Below the pieces are notes generated by a model, which was not told the origin of the DNA, did no database searches, and saw nothing but the letters and a program-made list of their open reading frames with translations. Both the position numbers and the translations under genes were made by a program. Positions 46,601-50,348 of a stretch of 64,000 bases of DNA are shown here, one piece after another. Positions within the stretch are counted from its first letter, which is position 1, and every line of letters begins with the position of its first letter. The DNA lies in assembly GCA_947623455.1 (NCBI GenBank), contig OX392533.1, forward strand, positions 35,880,729 to 35,944,728. The letters run 5' to 3'. The DNA comes from Mimachlamys varia (Eukaryota; Mollusca; Bivalvia; Pectinida; Pectinidae).

Positions 46601-49101
46601 GGTGAAAATCCTTGTGGTCGGGCAGGTGACCCTATATCTTTTCACTTCTGATCGGAAAATCAACCCCGGCCGCCTTGGTGAAACAGTCACAACTGATACC
46701 TTATAACAATGAAAAGAAATTACTGTTATACATTTCTTTGATTCACATTTTAGCAAAAGCCACAAAAAACGGTTTTAATCTCATTTTATCCTTTACAATA
46801 ACCAAAAAAACTACAGATAAAAACATACTGCTTAAATGTCAAATCGAATGAAAAAAAGATAGCTATATTAGTAACTGAGAAAATATCAAAAGTTAACTTA
46901 ATTTAGTAATCATTTAAGTATTTCTACTTTCAGGCAAAGAATATATCACTGAATGCAAGAACATTTGTGAGGGAAAACATTATGCCAAAAGATATATTTT
47001 GTTATCATGTTAAAGTTTTCCAGGTGAGTACATTTTAGGTACCTCATTAGGCTGGAGCATTATATGTTTGCTCCATCAGTCAGTCCATTAATCAAATCCT
47101 GAATTGTTTTTAAATTCCTCTACAATAACTGTAATCTTATGTAATTGCAAAACAAAATGCAAATCAATGTTTCACAATTGTCTTTTTGACATCCATTCTC
47201 TCATTCTTTTCAACATGGCAATATTGGGTTGAATATATATTTGATTTTGACAATCATTTAGAAATATGTCCCTTCCTTTGATTTTTGTCCAAAGGACTTT
47301 GACCAAAATTTATGAAACTTGATATGCATATTTGATAATAGTATATAATTACTTGTGAGAGTTCAAATTGATTTTATATTTATTATTGTAATGGGAGTTT
47401 ATTATGCCTGTTCGCTTGACTTTTTAATACTTTTTAATTCACGCATTCACCCATGAAATATTATAATGGACTATTCCAACCATTGATTTGGAGGATTTAA
47501 AATATGTCTTCATGAACCTGTTGCTTACAGTCCTAGATATGCTTGAATAGATACTTCACTAATGTATAAATTTATGATGAACTGTTTATAGAGTTTGCAA
47601 ACAAATATTGCTTGAAGCATACATACACAGTATGTACCATGTGATACCTATAAAAGTGTGTGAATGACATTTAACACGGCAACAAAATTTGTGAAAAACA
47701 ATACAGTGGATTCCACTTAATATCACCCCTGTTAATATCACATTTCTCTTTATATCATGTTTTTCCCAAGCACCATTTTTCTCTCTATATAATCTATGTA
47801 ATTTTATTTGGTTAATATCATGTATTTTGAGGTGAATTGCTCTTAATATCTTGTTTTTTTTAACCAATCACATAAAATATCCAGAAAATGATGTCATTTC
47901 CATTTATTTCAGATACAAATTGTACAAAATATTGCATAGAAAATAAAAAATAACCCCAAAAATGTTTTTTAATTGAAATTATGTTATCTATTTATATTGA
48001 AACATCTTCATATGTACATTGAATAGCTTACTTTTAGTTATGGAGATTGGAAATGCGCTAGATTTAGTGGAAAAAGTTTCTCTTAATGTCACATTCCTGT
48101 TAATATCATGTTTTTGTCTGACAAATGCAACATGATATAAAGAGGAGTGTACTGTATACGTATTCTATATAGGAATATGCAAAGAGGTTGACTGACCCCC
48201 CACAGGAGGCTGACAGTAGCTGGGACACTGTAGACCAACCTGGTGTGGACTGTAACTGTAAGAGGATCAAAACTGTAAAGGTGAGTTGATCTCGAATGGT
48301 CAAAATTATCAAAGTTAATAATCATAATATACAACATTTATATAGCGCTCTATATAATTTGTAAAATTACTCTAAAGCGCTTCACAACATGTAGATCATA
48401 ATTTGATACTTGCAATACATAAATAAAGAAGTTATTACAATCTAAGCTAATGTGATAATATAAAAAATGCATATAAATACAAACTACATCTACTGTAGAT
48501 AAACAAATGTCAGTATATACATGTCGTCTAAGTTGGTACCCAGTGTTTAACAGTGGAATATTATTCAGATGCCTATCTTGTTTTATTTGGCCTCAAACCA
48601 CAATAAATTCTGCTATTGTGATATAAAAAAAGATCAGAGTACCGAAGCGTCAACACAACCAAAATCAAACTTCAAAATCGATTAAACTAGAGGAAAAATA
48701 TGAACAAATAGAGACAGAACCCTTCGGACTACCCAGGTAGTTTCAATAGTTAATAACAAAAGATATAAAAGTTTTGTTTATTTGTTCAAAACGGCGATGA
48801 TCAGGCAAAGTGCCACAGTGAAACGAATGCTTAAATCCCTGTATACATTGTATAAGGCTCTTACGATCACTCTCCCAACTGGCTGATGCTTTCTGTACAT
48901 TATGAAGTTCATATATTGTGGATTAACACTTTTTGTAAATGGCTGTATAAAGCTTGTGTTGTAATGCAGGATGTCAAAATGACAAACAAAAAACATTTTA
49001 TCACAAAATTTTCTTCATTTTGATTGGTTGAAAATATCTCTGTGGCATTCTTATAATTTTCTTTTCTTCATGTTTTTCAGAAATCCAAAGATGAATTGTG
49101 A
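1378..49101 (+). CDS. POGLUT2: POGLUT2/POGLUT3-like protein O-glucosyltransferase (KDELC family), complete ten-exon gene
   Basis: The spliced frame is 1378-1601, 27814-28019, 28635-28846, 31849-31926, 34745-34917, 44693-44930, 46180-46389, 46934-47023, 48173-48280 and 49081-49101. Together these give 1560 nt, or 519 residues plus TGA. All nine introns are GT-AG and the phases match at every junction. Residues 14-35 form a signal peptide core. Residues about 43-144 are a filamin-type Ig repeat ([18 protein letters not shown]). The rest is a CAP10/KDELC glucosyltransferase domain with NLGDWPL (251-257), WCGSSDS (272-278), WRGRDSR (323-329) and [10 protein letters not shown] (385-394). The protein ends in KDEL (516-519). 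Family knowledge: these are ER-lumen enzymes that transfer glucose from UDP-glucose to serines in EGF repeats, for example of Notch and fibrillins. Sequons lie at N75, N316 and N450. The length fits the roughly 500 residues of vertebrate members. I cannot separate POGLUT2 from POGLUT3; an invertebrate pro-orthologue is likely. Confidence 0.95.
2013..2117 (+). repeat. Dispersed repeat, copy 1
   Basis: Begins GGACTCACACAACTAAAT. The same roughly 100-bp segment recurs with a few changes at 28145-28250. Both copies are followed by a CGCTACAGGCGTCTG box (near 2268 and 28313). The family was not identified. Confidence 0.7.
2118..2175. repeat. (AGAC)n microsatellite
   Basis: About 14 tetranucleotide units with two single-unit interruptions. 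The overlapping open frames here (KTDRQTDRQ) are products of the repeat. Confidence 0.9.
2620..4337. other. Intron 1 stretch without recognised features
   Basis: AT-rich sequence with no recognisable gene. A possible minus-strand tRNA-derived head lies near 3150-3210, where the reverse complement carries a B-box-like GGGTTTAATCCCC, but it is too degraded to call. Confidence 0.4.
4338..4724 (+). pseudogene. DIRS-type tyrosine recombinase, C-terminal remnant
   Basis: The 128-residue frame carries the C-terminal half of a retrotransposon tyrosine recombinase. It has [17 protein letters not shown], matching the box II H-x-x-R region, then [14 protein letters not shown] with Trp in the second-His position and the presumed nucleophilic Tyr. 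[16 protein letters not shown] is the usual tail. The first His of H-x-x-R is Gln here (A-Q-K-V-R). The N-terminal part with the first catalytic Arg, and any RT, RNase H or Gag, are missing, so the copy is dead. Homology begins around residue 30; the upstream Met is accidental. DIRS-order elements integrate with this enzyme instead of a DDE integrase. It sits inside intron 1 and is not a host exon. Confidence 0.75.
4933..5032. repeat. Nested inverted repeat downstream of the DIRS recombinase
   Basis: The outer arms are 4945-4966 and 5011-5032, 22 bp with about two mismatches. The inner arms are 4971-4984 and 4994-5007. A perfect 16-bp palindrome TTAGTATATATACTAA sits at 4933-4948. The position, just after the recombinase remnant, suggests part of a DIRS terminal or internal complementary region. 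Confidence 0.7.
5783..6035. repeat. 26-bp tandem repeat, about 9.5 copies
   Basis: The unit contains AAATGTACATCGCATTGTG plus AATTAAC. Nine near-identical units are followed by a degenerate tenth. There are no variable spacers, so it is not a CRISPR-like structure. Confidence 0.93.
6036..7790. other. Intron 1 stretch, mostly unassigned
   Basis: No coding content is recognised. A homopolymer of 16 C at 7536-7551 is the only distinctive low-complexity feature. Segments with CTCCCTCATT and its complement near 6160-6430 hint at a decayed inverted repeat. Confidence 0.4.
7791..10090 (+). mobile_element. Helentron (Helitron2)-like non-autonomous element E1
   Basis: The 5' end is a hairpin, AGGTCATCTGACCC with its complement GGGTCAAGATGACCT, followed by GCCGTCC repeats. 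The 3' end has GTCAGATGACC, the inverted copy of the 5' terminus, then the hairpin AGGCCC-CT-GGGCCT and CTTGTT. A terminal inverted repeat placed inboard of a 3' hairpin is the asymmetric arrangement described for Helentrons and their HINE derivatives. The interior is tandem repeats and no protein is encoded. E2 at 20189 has the same two ends. Alternative: another DNA transposon class with subterminal hairpins. Confidence 0.65.
7893..9990. repeat. About 143-bp tandem repeats inside E1
   Basis: Each unit carries ATATTTGGCCAGTAGG, then TGACCTTGACCTACTTTC, then AAGGTCACAGGGGTCAAA. At about 8324-8950 pairs of divergent units form a higher-order period of about 314 bp, including AGGTCAAAGGTCA blocks. 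Units lose similarity toward the 3' end. Short minus-strand frames here are shadows. Confidence 0.85.
10091..11999. other. Intron 1 stretch with minor repeats
   Basis: Two direct repeats containing AAGCGAAAATWTCCACACCG lie at about 10200-10235 and 10298-10335. Otherwise no gene or clear element was recognised; short AT-rich palindromes are common. Confidence 0.4.
12000..12095 (-). mobile_element. Short hairpin MITE, degraded copy
   Basis: Contains AACTCTTCCAATTCAAAGG, the reverse complement of the core seen at 53982-54068. Related copies lie at about 18335-18410 and 26118-26170, with a weaker one near 47455-47520. Confidence 0.6.
12096..13894. other. Intron 1 stretch with an internal near-duplication
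   Basis: Segments around 11810-11990 and 12710-12830 resemble each other (CAAAGTTTTCTGAAGATCCC and CAAAGTTTTCTGAAAATCCC, then a conserved CCATTGACTTTG). Segments at about 12460-12560 and 12840-12930 (ACCACAGGTCCTTG) also pair up. This suggests decayed duplicated repeats. No gene is seen. Confidence 0.45.
13895..14050 (+). mobile_element. SINE fragment (core GGTTTTTCTCTGGG)
   Basis: Shares the block GGTTTTTCTCYGGG followed by CTCCGGCTTTCCTC with copies at 45806-46020 and 51690-51870 (plus strand) and 46548-46690 (minus strand). The tRNA-like head is not clear in this copy. Confidence 0.55.
14297..14457. repeat. 160-bp near-perfect palindrome
   Basis: Arms of about 64 bp, from AAGGATTAAAGTTTCTTTC at the left to its complement ending CTTTAATCCTT at the right, differ at only about three positions. 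The central region GGAATGCGAAGCGTTCC is itself a small inverted repeat. Probably the hairpin part of a foldback or MITE-type element. It lies in intron 1. Confidence 0.9.
14600..15920. other. Intron 1 stretch without recognised features
   Basis: AT-rich, with no gene or repeat family identified. Confidence 0.4.
15921..15992 (+). mobile_element. tRNA-like SINE head (solo)
   Basis: An A-box-like TGACGAAGTGG and a B-box-like GGTTTGATTCC are spaced as in tRNA-derived SINE heads, with CGCCTTTCAT between them as in the 31328 SINE. It directly precedes a second head, so the two form a head-to-tail dimer. Confidence 0.5.
15998..16340 (+). mobile_element. tRNA-derived SINE with conserved core and ATT tail
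   Basis: The head has an A box TGGTCTAGTGG and a B box region GGGTTGCGAGTTCAAGTCCC. It is followed by the conserved central segment ATCCTTGAGCAAGACACTTT, a 3' part with ACCGCTTTGAGACACC and AAAGCGGTATACA, and an (ATT)n tail at 16330-16340. The order of tRNA head, metazoan-type core and short A/T tail is diagnostic of a SINE. Its tail is the insertion point of the next element. Confidence 0.8.
16341..16945 (+). mobile_element. Helentron-like element E7, 3'-truncated
   Basis: Opens with the hairpin GCTCACTGGGTCC-GAA-GGACC and GGTGAGC, then the usual CCGTCGTCCGTCAACAATTG block. Three 157-bp tandem units follow (16469, 16626, 16782) with the start of a fourth at 16940. The 3' hairpin and GGGCCTCTTGTT end are absent. 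The 156-residue plus-strand frame at 16173-16643 is a shadow of these repeats. Confidence 0.7.
16946..17574. other. Intron 1 stretch, unassigned
   Basis: Contains three short near-repeats of CTGTTAATTAACACCACCTG at about 16960-17035. No gene recognised. Confidence 0.4.
17575..17817. mobile_element. TIR MITE, about 243 bp
   Basis: The ends are inverted: ATAGGCCTATCTCAAAAGTG at the left and CACTTTTGGGAAAGGCCTAT at the right, extending to about 28 bp with a few mismatches. Non-coding interior. Superfamily not assigned; no clear target duplication. Confidence 0.65.
18335..18410 (+). mobile_element. Short hairpin MITE copy
   Basis: Contains TTCCAACCTTTGAATTGGAA and AGGGGTGAATGAA, matching the intact copy at 53982-54068. 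Confidence 0.6.
18411..19230. other. Intron 1 stretch with a small direct repeat
   Basis: TCTGGTGTCAGCATTGTAC occurs at about 18595 and 18682. No gene recognised. Confidence 0.4.
19231..19688 (-). mobile_element. Mariner-type MITE 'M1', copy 1 (inverted)
   Basis: Ends are TACAGTGCACTCCTCTTTAT and, inverted, TACAGTGGACTCCACTTAAT. They begin with TA followed by CAGTG, as in Tc1/mariner elements. The 458-bp body matches 47702-48156 in reverse orientation. The frames at 19384-19735 are shadows. Confidence 0.8.
20189..23670 (+). mobile_element. Helentron-like element E2 inside M1
   Basis: Starts AGGTCATCTGACCC-AAA-GGGTCA then AGATGACCT, continues with GCCGTCC repeats, and ends GTCAGATGACC, a spacer, AGGCCC-TT-GGGCCT and CTTGTT. 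These termini match E1 almost base for base, but the core is an unrelated repeat of about 147 bp. The intact M1 copy gives the empty site CATTTTT|CTCTC: E2 was added between T and C with no target duplication. Confidence 0.72.
20300..22920. repeat. About 147-bp tandem repeats with a 1,092-bp higher-order duplication
   Basis: Units contain ACTTCTTCTCAAGTTCTACC, then CGGGTCGGTCCGAAATCC, then AAGATGGCCGCCA. A block of seven or so units at about 20474-21565 is followed immediately by an apparently identical block at about 21566-22657. Open frames in the two blocks are identical and offset by exactly 1,092 bp. Confidence 0.9.
24020..26079 (+). mobile_element. Helentron-like element E3 inside M1
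   Basis: The 5' end ATACGCCCGTC forms a short hairpin with GACAGGACGTAT. The inboard inverted copy GGCGGGCGTAT lies near the 3' end, followed by the hairpin CCGC-TT-GCGG and the terminus TGCTCTTGTT. The layout is the same as E1 and E2 but with different terminal sequences, so it is a separate subfamily. Core is about 365-bp tandem units. Confidence 0.68.
24106..25900. repeat. About 365-bp tandem repeats inside E3
   Basis: The marker TGTCCGGAGATCTTCTCCTA recurs near 24108, 24452, 24819, 25185 and, with changes, 25549 and 25812. Units are AT-rich and degrade at the 3' side. Confidence 0.85.
26118..26170 (+). mobile_element. Short hairpin MITE, partial copy
   Basis: Has the CAAATGTTTCTCCAGGGGTA segment and AATGAGT end of the 53982-54068 family. 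Confidence 0.45.
26171..26853. other. Intron 1 stretch, unassigned
   Basis: No gene or repeat recognised beyond AT-rich simple sequence. Confidence 0.4.
26854..27248 (+). mobile_element. TIR MITE 'M2', copy 1
   Basis: Perfect inverted ends, TTTAAAGGCCCAATATACG at the left and CGTATATTGGGCCTTTAAA at the right, extending through GTAACT. About 395 bp with no coding capacity. It lies 565 bp before exon 2. Confidence 0.85.
27249..27813. other. Last part of intron 1
   Basis: No feature other than the branch/acceptor region of exon 2, which has a T-rich tract TTGTTTTTTGTTTCAG at 27798-27813. Confidence 0.5.
27814..28019 (+). CDS. POGLUT2: POGLUT2-like exon 2 (filamin-type Ig domain)
   Basis: Encodes residues 75-143 plus the first base of codon 144. 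The acceptor is TTTTTTGTTTCAG and the donor is GTAATG at 28020. The peptide contains [16 protein letters not shown] and ends [13 protein letters not shown], the second half of the filamin repeat. Alignment to the vertebrate family is gap-free across the exon 1-2 junction, so no exon appears to be missing from the 26-kb intron. Confidence 0.94.
28145..28330 (+). repeat. Dispersed repeat, copy 2
   Basis: Counterpart of the 2013-2117 segment, lying in intron 2 between exons 2 and 3, including the GAGCTAATAAC and CGCTACAGGCGTCTG boxes. The spacing to the second box differs between the copies because copy 1 has the AGAC microsatellite expansion. Confidence 0.65.
28635..28846 (+). CDS. POGLUT2: POGLUT2-like exon 3 (linker into CAP10 domain)
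   Basis: Encodes residues 144-214. The acceptor is TTGACAG and the donor GTTACC at 28847. Starts [11 protein letters not shown], the family motif after the filamin domain, and ends at phase 0 after DNK. A longer open frame reads on to 28948, but the donor and the match of the next exon show where the coding exon stops. Confidence 0.93.
28951..29757 (-). mobile_element. TIR MITE 'M2', copy 2 (inverted, with nested insertion)
   Basis: Left end TTAAAGGCCCAATATACAT and right end CGTATATTGGGCCTTT. Compared with copy 1 it has a roughly 50-bp internal direct duplication (GTGGTTACCGGTACAGCAGC twice, near 29074 and 29125) and an insertion at about 29241-29616. Confidence 0.8.
29241..29616 (+). mobile_element. 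Helentron-like element E8, 5'-truncated, nested in M2
   Basis: The 3' end is CCAGGTGAGCAATACAGGCC followed by CATTGGGCCTCTTGTT, with an AGGCCC-AT-TGGGCCT hairpin. The 5' end starts at TGAGCTTTAATAATGCC, the segment that normally follows the 5' hairpin, so that hairpin has been lost. Flanking M2 sequence resumes directly after CTTGTT. Confidence 0.65.
29758..30674. other. Intron 3 stretch with a 60-bp duplication
   Basis: ATGTTCATCTTGGTGAGGCA with flanking sequence is duplicated in tandem at about 30425-30545. No gene recognised. Confidence 0.5.
30675..31003 (+). mobile_element. TIR MITE 'M2', copy 3, 3'-truncated
   Basis: Starts TTAAAGGCCCAATTTACC and follows copy 1 through GGCTTGATTTTCGCTT, then stops without the right inverted repeat. 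Confidence 0.75.
31328..31795 (+). mobile_element. tRNA-derived SINE
   Basis: A-box-like TGGTTGAGTGG and B-box GGGTTCAATCAC define the tRNA-like head. A long 3' part with AAAGCGCTTTAGAGTGG and an AT-rich AACAAACAAAT end follows. It ends about 50 bp before exon 4. Confidence 0.65.
31849..31926 (+). CDS. POGLUT2: POGLUT2-like exon 4
   Basis: A 78-nt phase-0 exon encoding residues 215-240, [20 protein letters not shown] followed by CSITRK. The acceptor is GTCGACAG and the donor GTACGT at 31927. It was found by its match to the family motif GEHVGF and is too short to stand out as an open frame on its own. Confidence 0.93.
32332..32560 (+). mobile_element. Element start with CCCCCACTTACG end, truncated
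   Basis: TTTTTATACCCCCACTTACG followed by GTCTGTCTGTCC resembles the opening of the element at 49726. It has no recognisable 3' end. It carries AGGTCAAAGGTCA at 32524-32536. Confidence 0.4.
32579..32716. mobile_element. TIR MITE, about 138 bp
   Basis: Inverted ends ACTGTAAACCAAC and GTTGGTTTACAGT with flanking T/TA. Interior has TAATCGCCGCGAAATAG. Non-coding. Confidence 0.65.
32780..32934. repeat. Foldback element 'F', copy 1 (diverged)
   Basis: The left arm GGGTGTAGGATAAAGAAATT and right arm AATTTCCGTTTTATACATCC are complementary with several mismatches, within about 40-bp arms. The sequence is related to the better preserved hairpin at 50847-50995, loop included (AAATTTGGCAAAAACCT). Confidence 0.65.
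32935..34744. other. Remainder of intron 4
   Basis: AT-rich, no gene or repeat family recognised; ends with the acceptor of exon 5. Confidence 0.45.
34745..34917 (+). CDS. POGLUT2: POGLUT2-like exon 5 (donor-domain motifs NLGDWPL, WCGSSDS)
   Basis: Encodes residues 241-297 plus two bases of codon 298. The acceptor is TATACAG and the donor GTCAGT at 34918. Contains [28 protein letters not shown] and the start of the M-S-R motif. The frame reads past the donor to 34981, but the next exon completes Arg298 and keeps the family alignment. Confidence 0.94.
35426..35529 (+). mobile_element. Mariner-type MITE 'M1', copy 3 fragment
   Basis: ACAGTGGATGCCACTTAATA then TTTATATCATGTTTTTC, matching the first part of 47702-48156, up to TATGTAATTTT. 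A further TTATTTGG near 36845-36852 continues the M1 sequence after the inner insertion. Confidence 0.65.
35530..36846 (+). mobile_element. Inner element E5-like (GCCCCC subfamily)
   Basis: Starts GCCCCCAACATGAAC and ends CACAGACATTCCTGGTT. Its interior (CATCAAACTT, then AAGATGGCAGCCACAGCC and GATTATGATGAAACTT) parallels the element at 41271-41846. It has internal repeats containing AAGATGGCTGCC. It is interrupted by the TTAA-flanked MITE. Confidence 0.55.
35593..36138. mobile_element. piggyBac-type MITE with TTAA target duplication
   Basis: TTAA at 35593-35596 and 36135-36138 flank inverted ends CTCTTTCCGTACC and GGTACGGAAAGAG (13 bp). TTAA duplication is characteristic of piggyBac. Just inside the left end a motif GTTGTCGTATACAGACGAC occurs twice (about 35610 and 35654). 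A 29-codon frame from ATG at 35878 is a possible transposase N-terminal scrap but cannot be verified. Confidence 0.8.
36947..37475. repeat. 78-bp tandem repeat with A/B alternation, about 6.7 copies
   Basis: Each unit has CACCTGTTAAGGTC, ATGTCAAGGTCAGTTGTAC and a GTTCATATATAGT block. Odd and even units differ (ACAAGTTTAG against ACAGGTGTAG), giving a 156-bp higher-order period. Six units hold a perfect AGGTCA-TGTCA-AGGTCA direct repeat; the seventh is degenerate. The plus-strand frame at 36907-37332 exists only because 78 is a multiple of three. Confidence 0.9.
37905..38241. repeat. 56-bp tandem repeat, six copies
   Basis: The unit includes CCTGCTGCCCCCATTGACAA and ACTCTCTCCTTGACACCGC. The six units are identical apart from one missing C in the first. 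It is GC-richer than its surroundings and lies in intron 5. Confidence 0.95.
38401..38540 (+). mobile_element. Dispersed SINE-like repeat, copy 1 (internal deletion)
   Basis: ATACAACATTTATATAGCGC to CAGTATATACATGTTGTCTA. Relative to the copy at 48318-48535 it lacks about 84 bp. Confidence 0.65.
38985..39060 (-). mobile_element. tRNA-derived SINE head, minus strand
   Basis: On the reverse strand TAGCTCAATTAG resembles an A box and GGGTTTGAACCC is a B box. The T-arm can form a 5-bp stem and the acceptor ends partly pair, but the anticodon arm does not. It is therefore a tRNA-derived element or relic, not a working tRNA gene. Confidence 0.55.
39215..40195. repeat. 138-bp tandem repeat, seven copies plus a partial
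   Basis: Units begin ATTGCTGGGCATAAAGAGAC and contain CATGATTTAGGTTTGATAT and ACGGTTGAGATCCCCACCC. Variants with GGACATAAAG and with ATGAGGGTCTGCC alternate irregularly. Confidence 0.9.
40211..40545 (-). mobile_element. Hairpin-tailed element 'H', copy 1 (inverted)
   Basis: A 65-nt hairpin lies at 40211-40275, GGATTGAAAG at the left and CTTTCAATCC at the right, loop region TTCATAGTGCTATGAA. The body follows with ATTGGCGCCAATGATAA, TTTGACGC and AGACTCTCATTGAAC. The reverse complement of that body matches 61870-62104, so the hairpin is the tail. The outer boundary away from the hairpin is uncertain. Confidence 0.7.
41271..41846 (+). mobile_element. Element E5 (ATGCCTC/GGGGGCAT hairpin)
   Basis: Starts with ATGCCTCAGTCATGAAATGG followed by GGGGCAT, an imperfect 5' hairpin in a T run directly after the end of E4. 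It contains CCAAGATGGCCGCCACAGCC and ends CAGACATTTCTAGTT. Related to the inner element at 35530-36846. Confidence 0.55.
41847..42384. other. Intron 5 stretch, unassigned
   Basis: No gene or repeat family recognised. Confidence 0.4.
42385..42570 (+). mobile_element. Probable SINE fragment
   Basis: A weak A box (AAATGGTTAAGG) and SINE-like core (CAGGGCAATTGCCAGTAACT) resemble 45806-46020, ending AACAAATCAAACAG. The B box is poor. Confidence 0.45.
43055..43330 (+). repeat. Solo fragment of the E1 core repeat
   Basis: ATGACCTTGACATATTTTCA and AAGGCCACATGGGTCAAATA match the E1 143-bp unit but lie alone, without termini. Confidence 0.5.
43370..43540 (+). mobile_element. Mariner-type MITE fragment
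   Basis: Begins TACAGTGTAACTTGTATAAA and CATTGGGACC, typical of a Tc1/mariner left end with a TA dinucleotide. No right end found. Confidence 0.45.
44473..44600. repeat. 128-bp near-perfect palindrome
   Basis: Arms of about 61 bp, TTGGATATGGAATTTATTTC at the left and GAAATAAATTCCATATCCAA at the right, with a short loop in CTCGCTAAAGCTCG. It lies 92 bp upstream of exon 6. A GTCGACGACGTCAC block lies just before it. Confidence 0.9.
44693..44930 (+). CDS. POGLUT2: POGLUT2-like exon 6 (WRGRDSR motif)
   Basis: Encodes the end of Arg298 to Lys377. The acceptor is ATGTTACAG and the donor GTAAGC at 44931. Contains [20 protein letters not shown] and ends [15 protein letters not shown] then [16 protein letters not shown] is the best conserved block of the CAP10 family, and N316 is in an N-K-T sequon. 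Confidence 0.95.
45806..46020 (+). mobile_element. tRNA-derived SINE
   Basis: The head has A box TGGCGAAGTGG and B-box region GGGTTGCGAGTTTGAATCCC. A core with GGTCGCTGGTTTTTCAACGG and CCCCGGCTTTTCTCC follows, then AACAAAATAAAACAAACC. It is a full-length representative of the family seen in fragments at 13895, 46548 and 51690. Confidence 0.75.
46180..46389 (+). CDS. POGLUT2: POGLUT2-like exon 7 ([10 protein letters not shown] motif)
   Basis: A 210-nt phase-0 exon encoding residues 378-447. The acceptor is TTATAACAG and the donor GTAGGT at 46390. Starts [20 protein letters not shown] and continues with [12 protein letters not shown], the C-terminal nucleotide-binding lobe of the family. Confidence 0.95.
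46548..46690 (-). mobile_element. SINE fragment, minus strand
   Basis: Contains GCGGGAGAAAACCGGAGTAC, the complement of the SINE core CTCCGGTTTTCTCCC. Lies in intron 7. Confidence 0.55.
46934..47023 (+). CDS. POGLUT2: POGLUT2-like exon 8
   Basis: A 90-nt phase-0 exon encoding residues 448-477 ([20 protein letters not shown] followed by [10 protein letters not shown]). The acceptor is CTACTTTCAG and the donor GTGAGT at 47024. It is too small to be evident as an isolated open frame and was placed by homology and splice sites. Confidence 0.93.
47702..48156 (+). mobile_element. Mariner-type MITE 'M1', intact reference copy
   Basis: 455 bp from TACAGTGGATTCCACTTAA to AGAGGAGTGTACTGTA, uninterrupted. 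It supplies the empty-site sequence for E2 (CATTTTTCTCTC) and approximately for E3 (ATGTTTTTGTCTGAC). Lies in intron 8, ending 16 bp before exon 9. Confidence 0.85.
48173..48280 (+). CDS. POGLUT2: POGLUT2-like exon 9
   Basis: A 108-nt phase-0 exon encoding residues 478-513, beginning [10 protein letters not shown] and ending [10 protein letters not shown]. The acceptor is TTCTATATAG, with a weak pyrimidine tract, and the donor GTGAGT at 48281. The exon starts only 16 bp after the end of a mariner-type MITE (47702-48156), so the MITE supplies or abuts part of the acceptor region. Confidence 0.9.
48318..48535 (+). mobile_element. Dispersed SINE-like repeat, copy 2
   Basis: ATACAACATTTATATAGCGC, then TCTAAAGCGCTTCACAAC, to CAGTATATACATGTCGTC. 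The longer of two copies (see 38401). The AGCGCTTTA-type block is common in 3' parts of molluscan SINEs. Confidence 0.6.
49081..49101 (+). CDS. POGLUT2: POGLUT2-like exon 10 (KDEL terminus and stop)
   Basis: Encodes K-S-K-D-E-L followed by TGA. The acceptor is a strong CATGTTTTTCAG. KDEL is the canonical ER-retrieval signal and confirms the end of a lumenal ER protein. Confidence 0.93.
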   Translation, partial: KSKDEL

Positions 49102-49725
49102 TGCCTTGTAGAAAATAGTCCTTCACCACGAACATCCAGTCATCTTCATTACATAGTCGCATCATTGATTCTGATGTAGTAAATTATATTAATTTGTATT
49201 AAAATTTATCCTTGAAAAATTGTATTCTCACTCATGGCATCATATTATGTACTTATATGTAAGTTCATGATCATGTTTGAGGAGAAGATTGACAGAATAT
49301 TGATTGTAATGAATGTGTCAAAAGTCAATACCAGGTAGTATAGTTTTAGTTTTTATTTTTTCTGCAGTGATCTATGGGTTTAAGCGGCACACATGTTTAT
49401 TTTGCATTCGTAATCCATAATGTAGAAATCGTTAACAACTGTAAAATGCACAATGCTTTATGAAATAGAAACATGTACATTTAATATTATCTGTCTCCTG
49501 CATTTGTAGTATTCATTGATTTGATAACCTGAAGAAAAGCATTTTGTGTAATTTATGAAAAGAAAACAAAAGTTCCTGTTAATTATGTTATTTATATAGT
49601 AAACTCTCAGGTTCGTGTTTGAGTTCTAAAAAAAAGAAACAGTAAATTGTTACCTGTTTAATTTCTTCCCCTTTTGAAGGTGAAGTTTACTTGAGGTAGT
49701 TTGTTTTTGTTTCTAGGATATTTTT
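49102..49725 (+). other. 3' UTR and downstream sequence
   Basis: Follows the stop codon. The only candidate cleavage signal close to the stop is the variant hexamer ATTAAA at 49198-49203; no canonical AATAAA was seen in the first several hundred bases. No other gene is recognisable here. Confidence 0.35.
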
Positions 49726-50277
49726 ATCCCCCACTTTCACCAAAACGGAAGATATTAATTTCAGGGTATGTCCTTCAGTCTGTCTGTCCGTGTGTTTTTC
49801 TGTCTGTCACTCTTCGTTTCTGTGCAATAATGGCAACAAATGTTATTCAATTTCCTTGAAACTTATTTCAAGGTAAAATGCATAAAGGGCTCTGGCAAGT
49901 TTGATCCCCACTTTTGGCTGATGTTATTTGACAGAGTTATAACCCAGTCCCTTTGATTTACGAAAAATGTAATTTTCTTTTGTTTCCGGGCAATAATGAC
50001 AACAAATATGATCCAATTTCATTGAACTAGGTAACAAAGTTAATGCCTAAAGGGCCCCAACAAGTTCAATTGCCCTTGATTAATATTTCTGTGCAATCAT
50101 GGCAACAAACATTATCCAGTTTCTGTGTATAAGGCTTTAGTTTTTGTTTTTAGTGTCGGAGTAATACATCTGGTTTCAACAGCATGAAAATTACAGAAGA
50201 TTTTCTCCTACAATATGATTACCCCAATTATGAAAGCGGGAAAAGCGGGGGATATTAATTCTGTGAATTGATTTGTT
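49726..50277 (+). mobile_element. Element with TATCCCCC ends (Helentron-like layout)
   Basis: 5' TATCCCCCACTTTC and, near the 3' end, GAAAGCGGGAAAAGCGGGGG followed by ATA, an inverted copy placed inboard. The last bases are GATTTGTT. Interior has GTCTGTCTGTCC and three diverged units with CAATAATGGCAACAAA. Confidence 0.5.
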
Positions 50278-50289
50278 GTATTACCACCG

Positions 50290-50343
50290 TACCTAGATTA
50301 AAATGTATCCATGTGAGCAACACAGTCCCTCTGGGCCTTTTGT
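50290..50343 (+). mobile_element. Solo 3' end of a GCTCACC-type Helentron-like element
   Basis: CCATGTGAGCAACACAGTCC and CTCTGGGCCTTTTGT match the E4/E8 3' end with substitutions. Confidence 0.5.
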
Positions 50344-50348
50344 AATTC

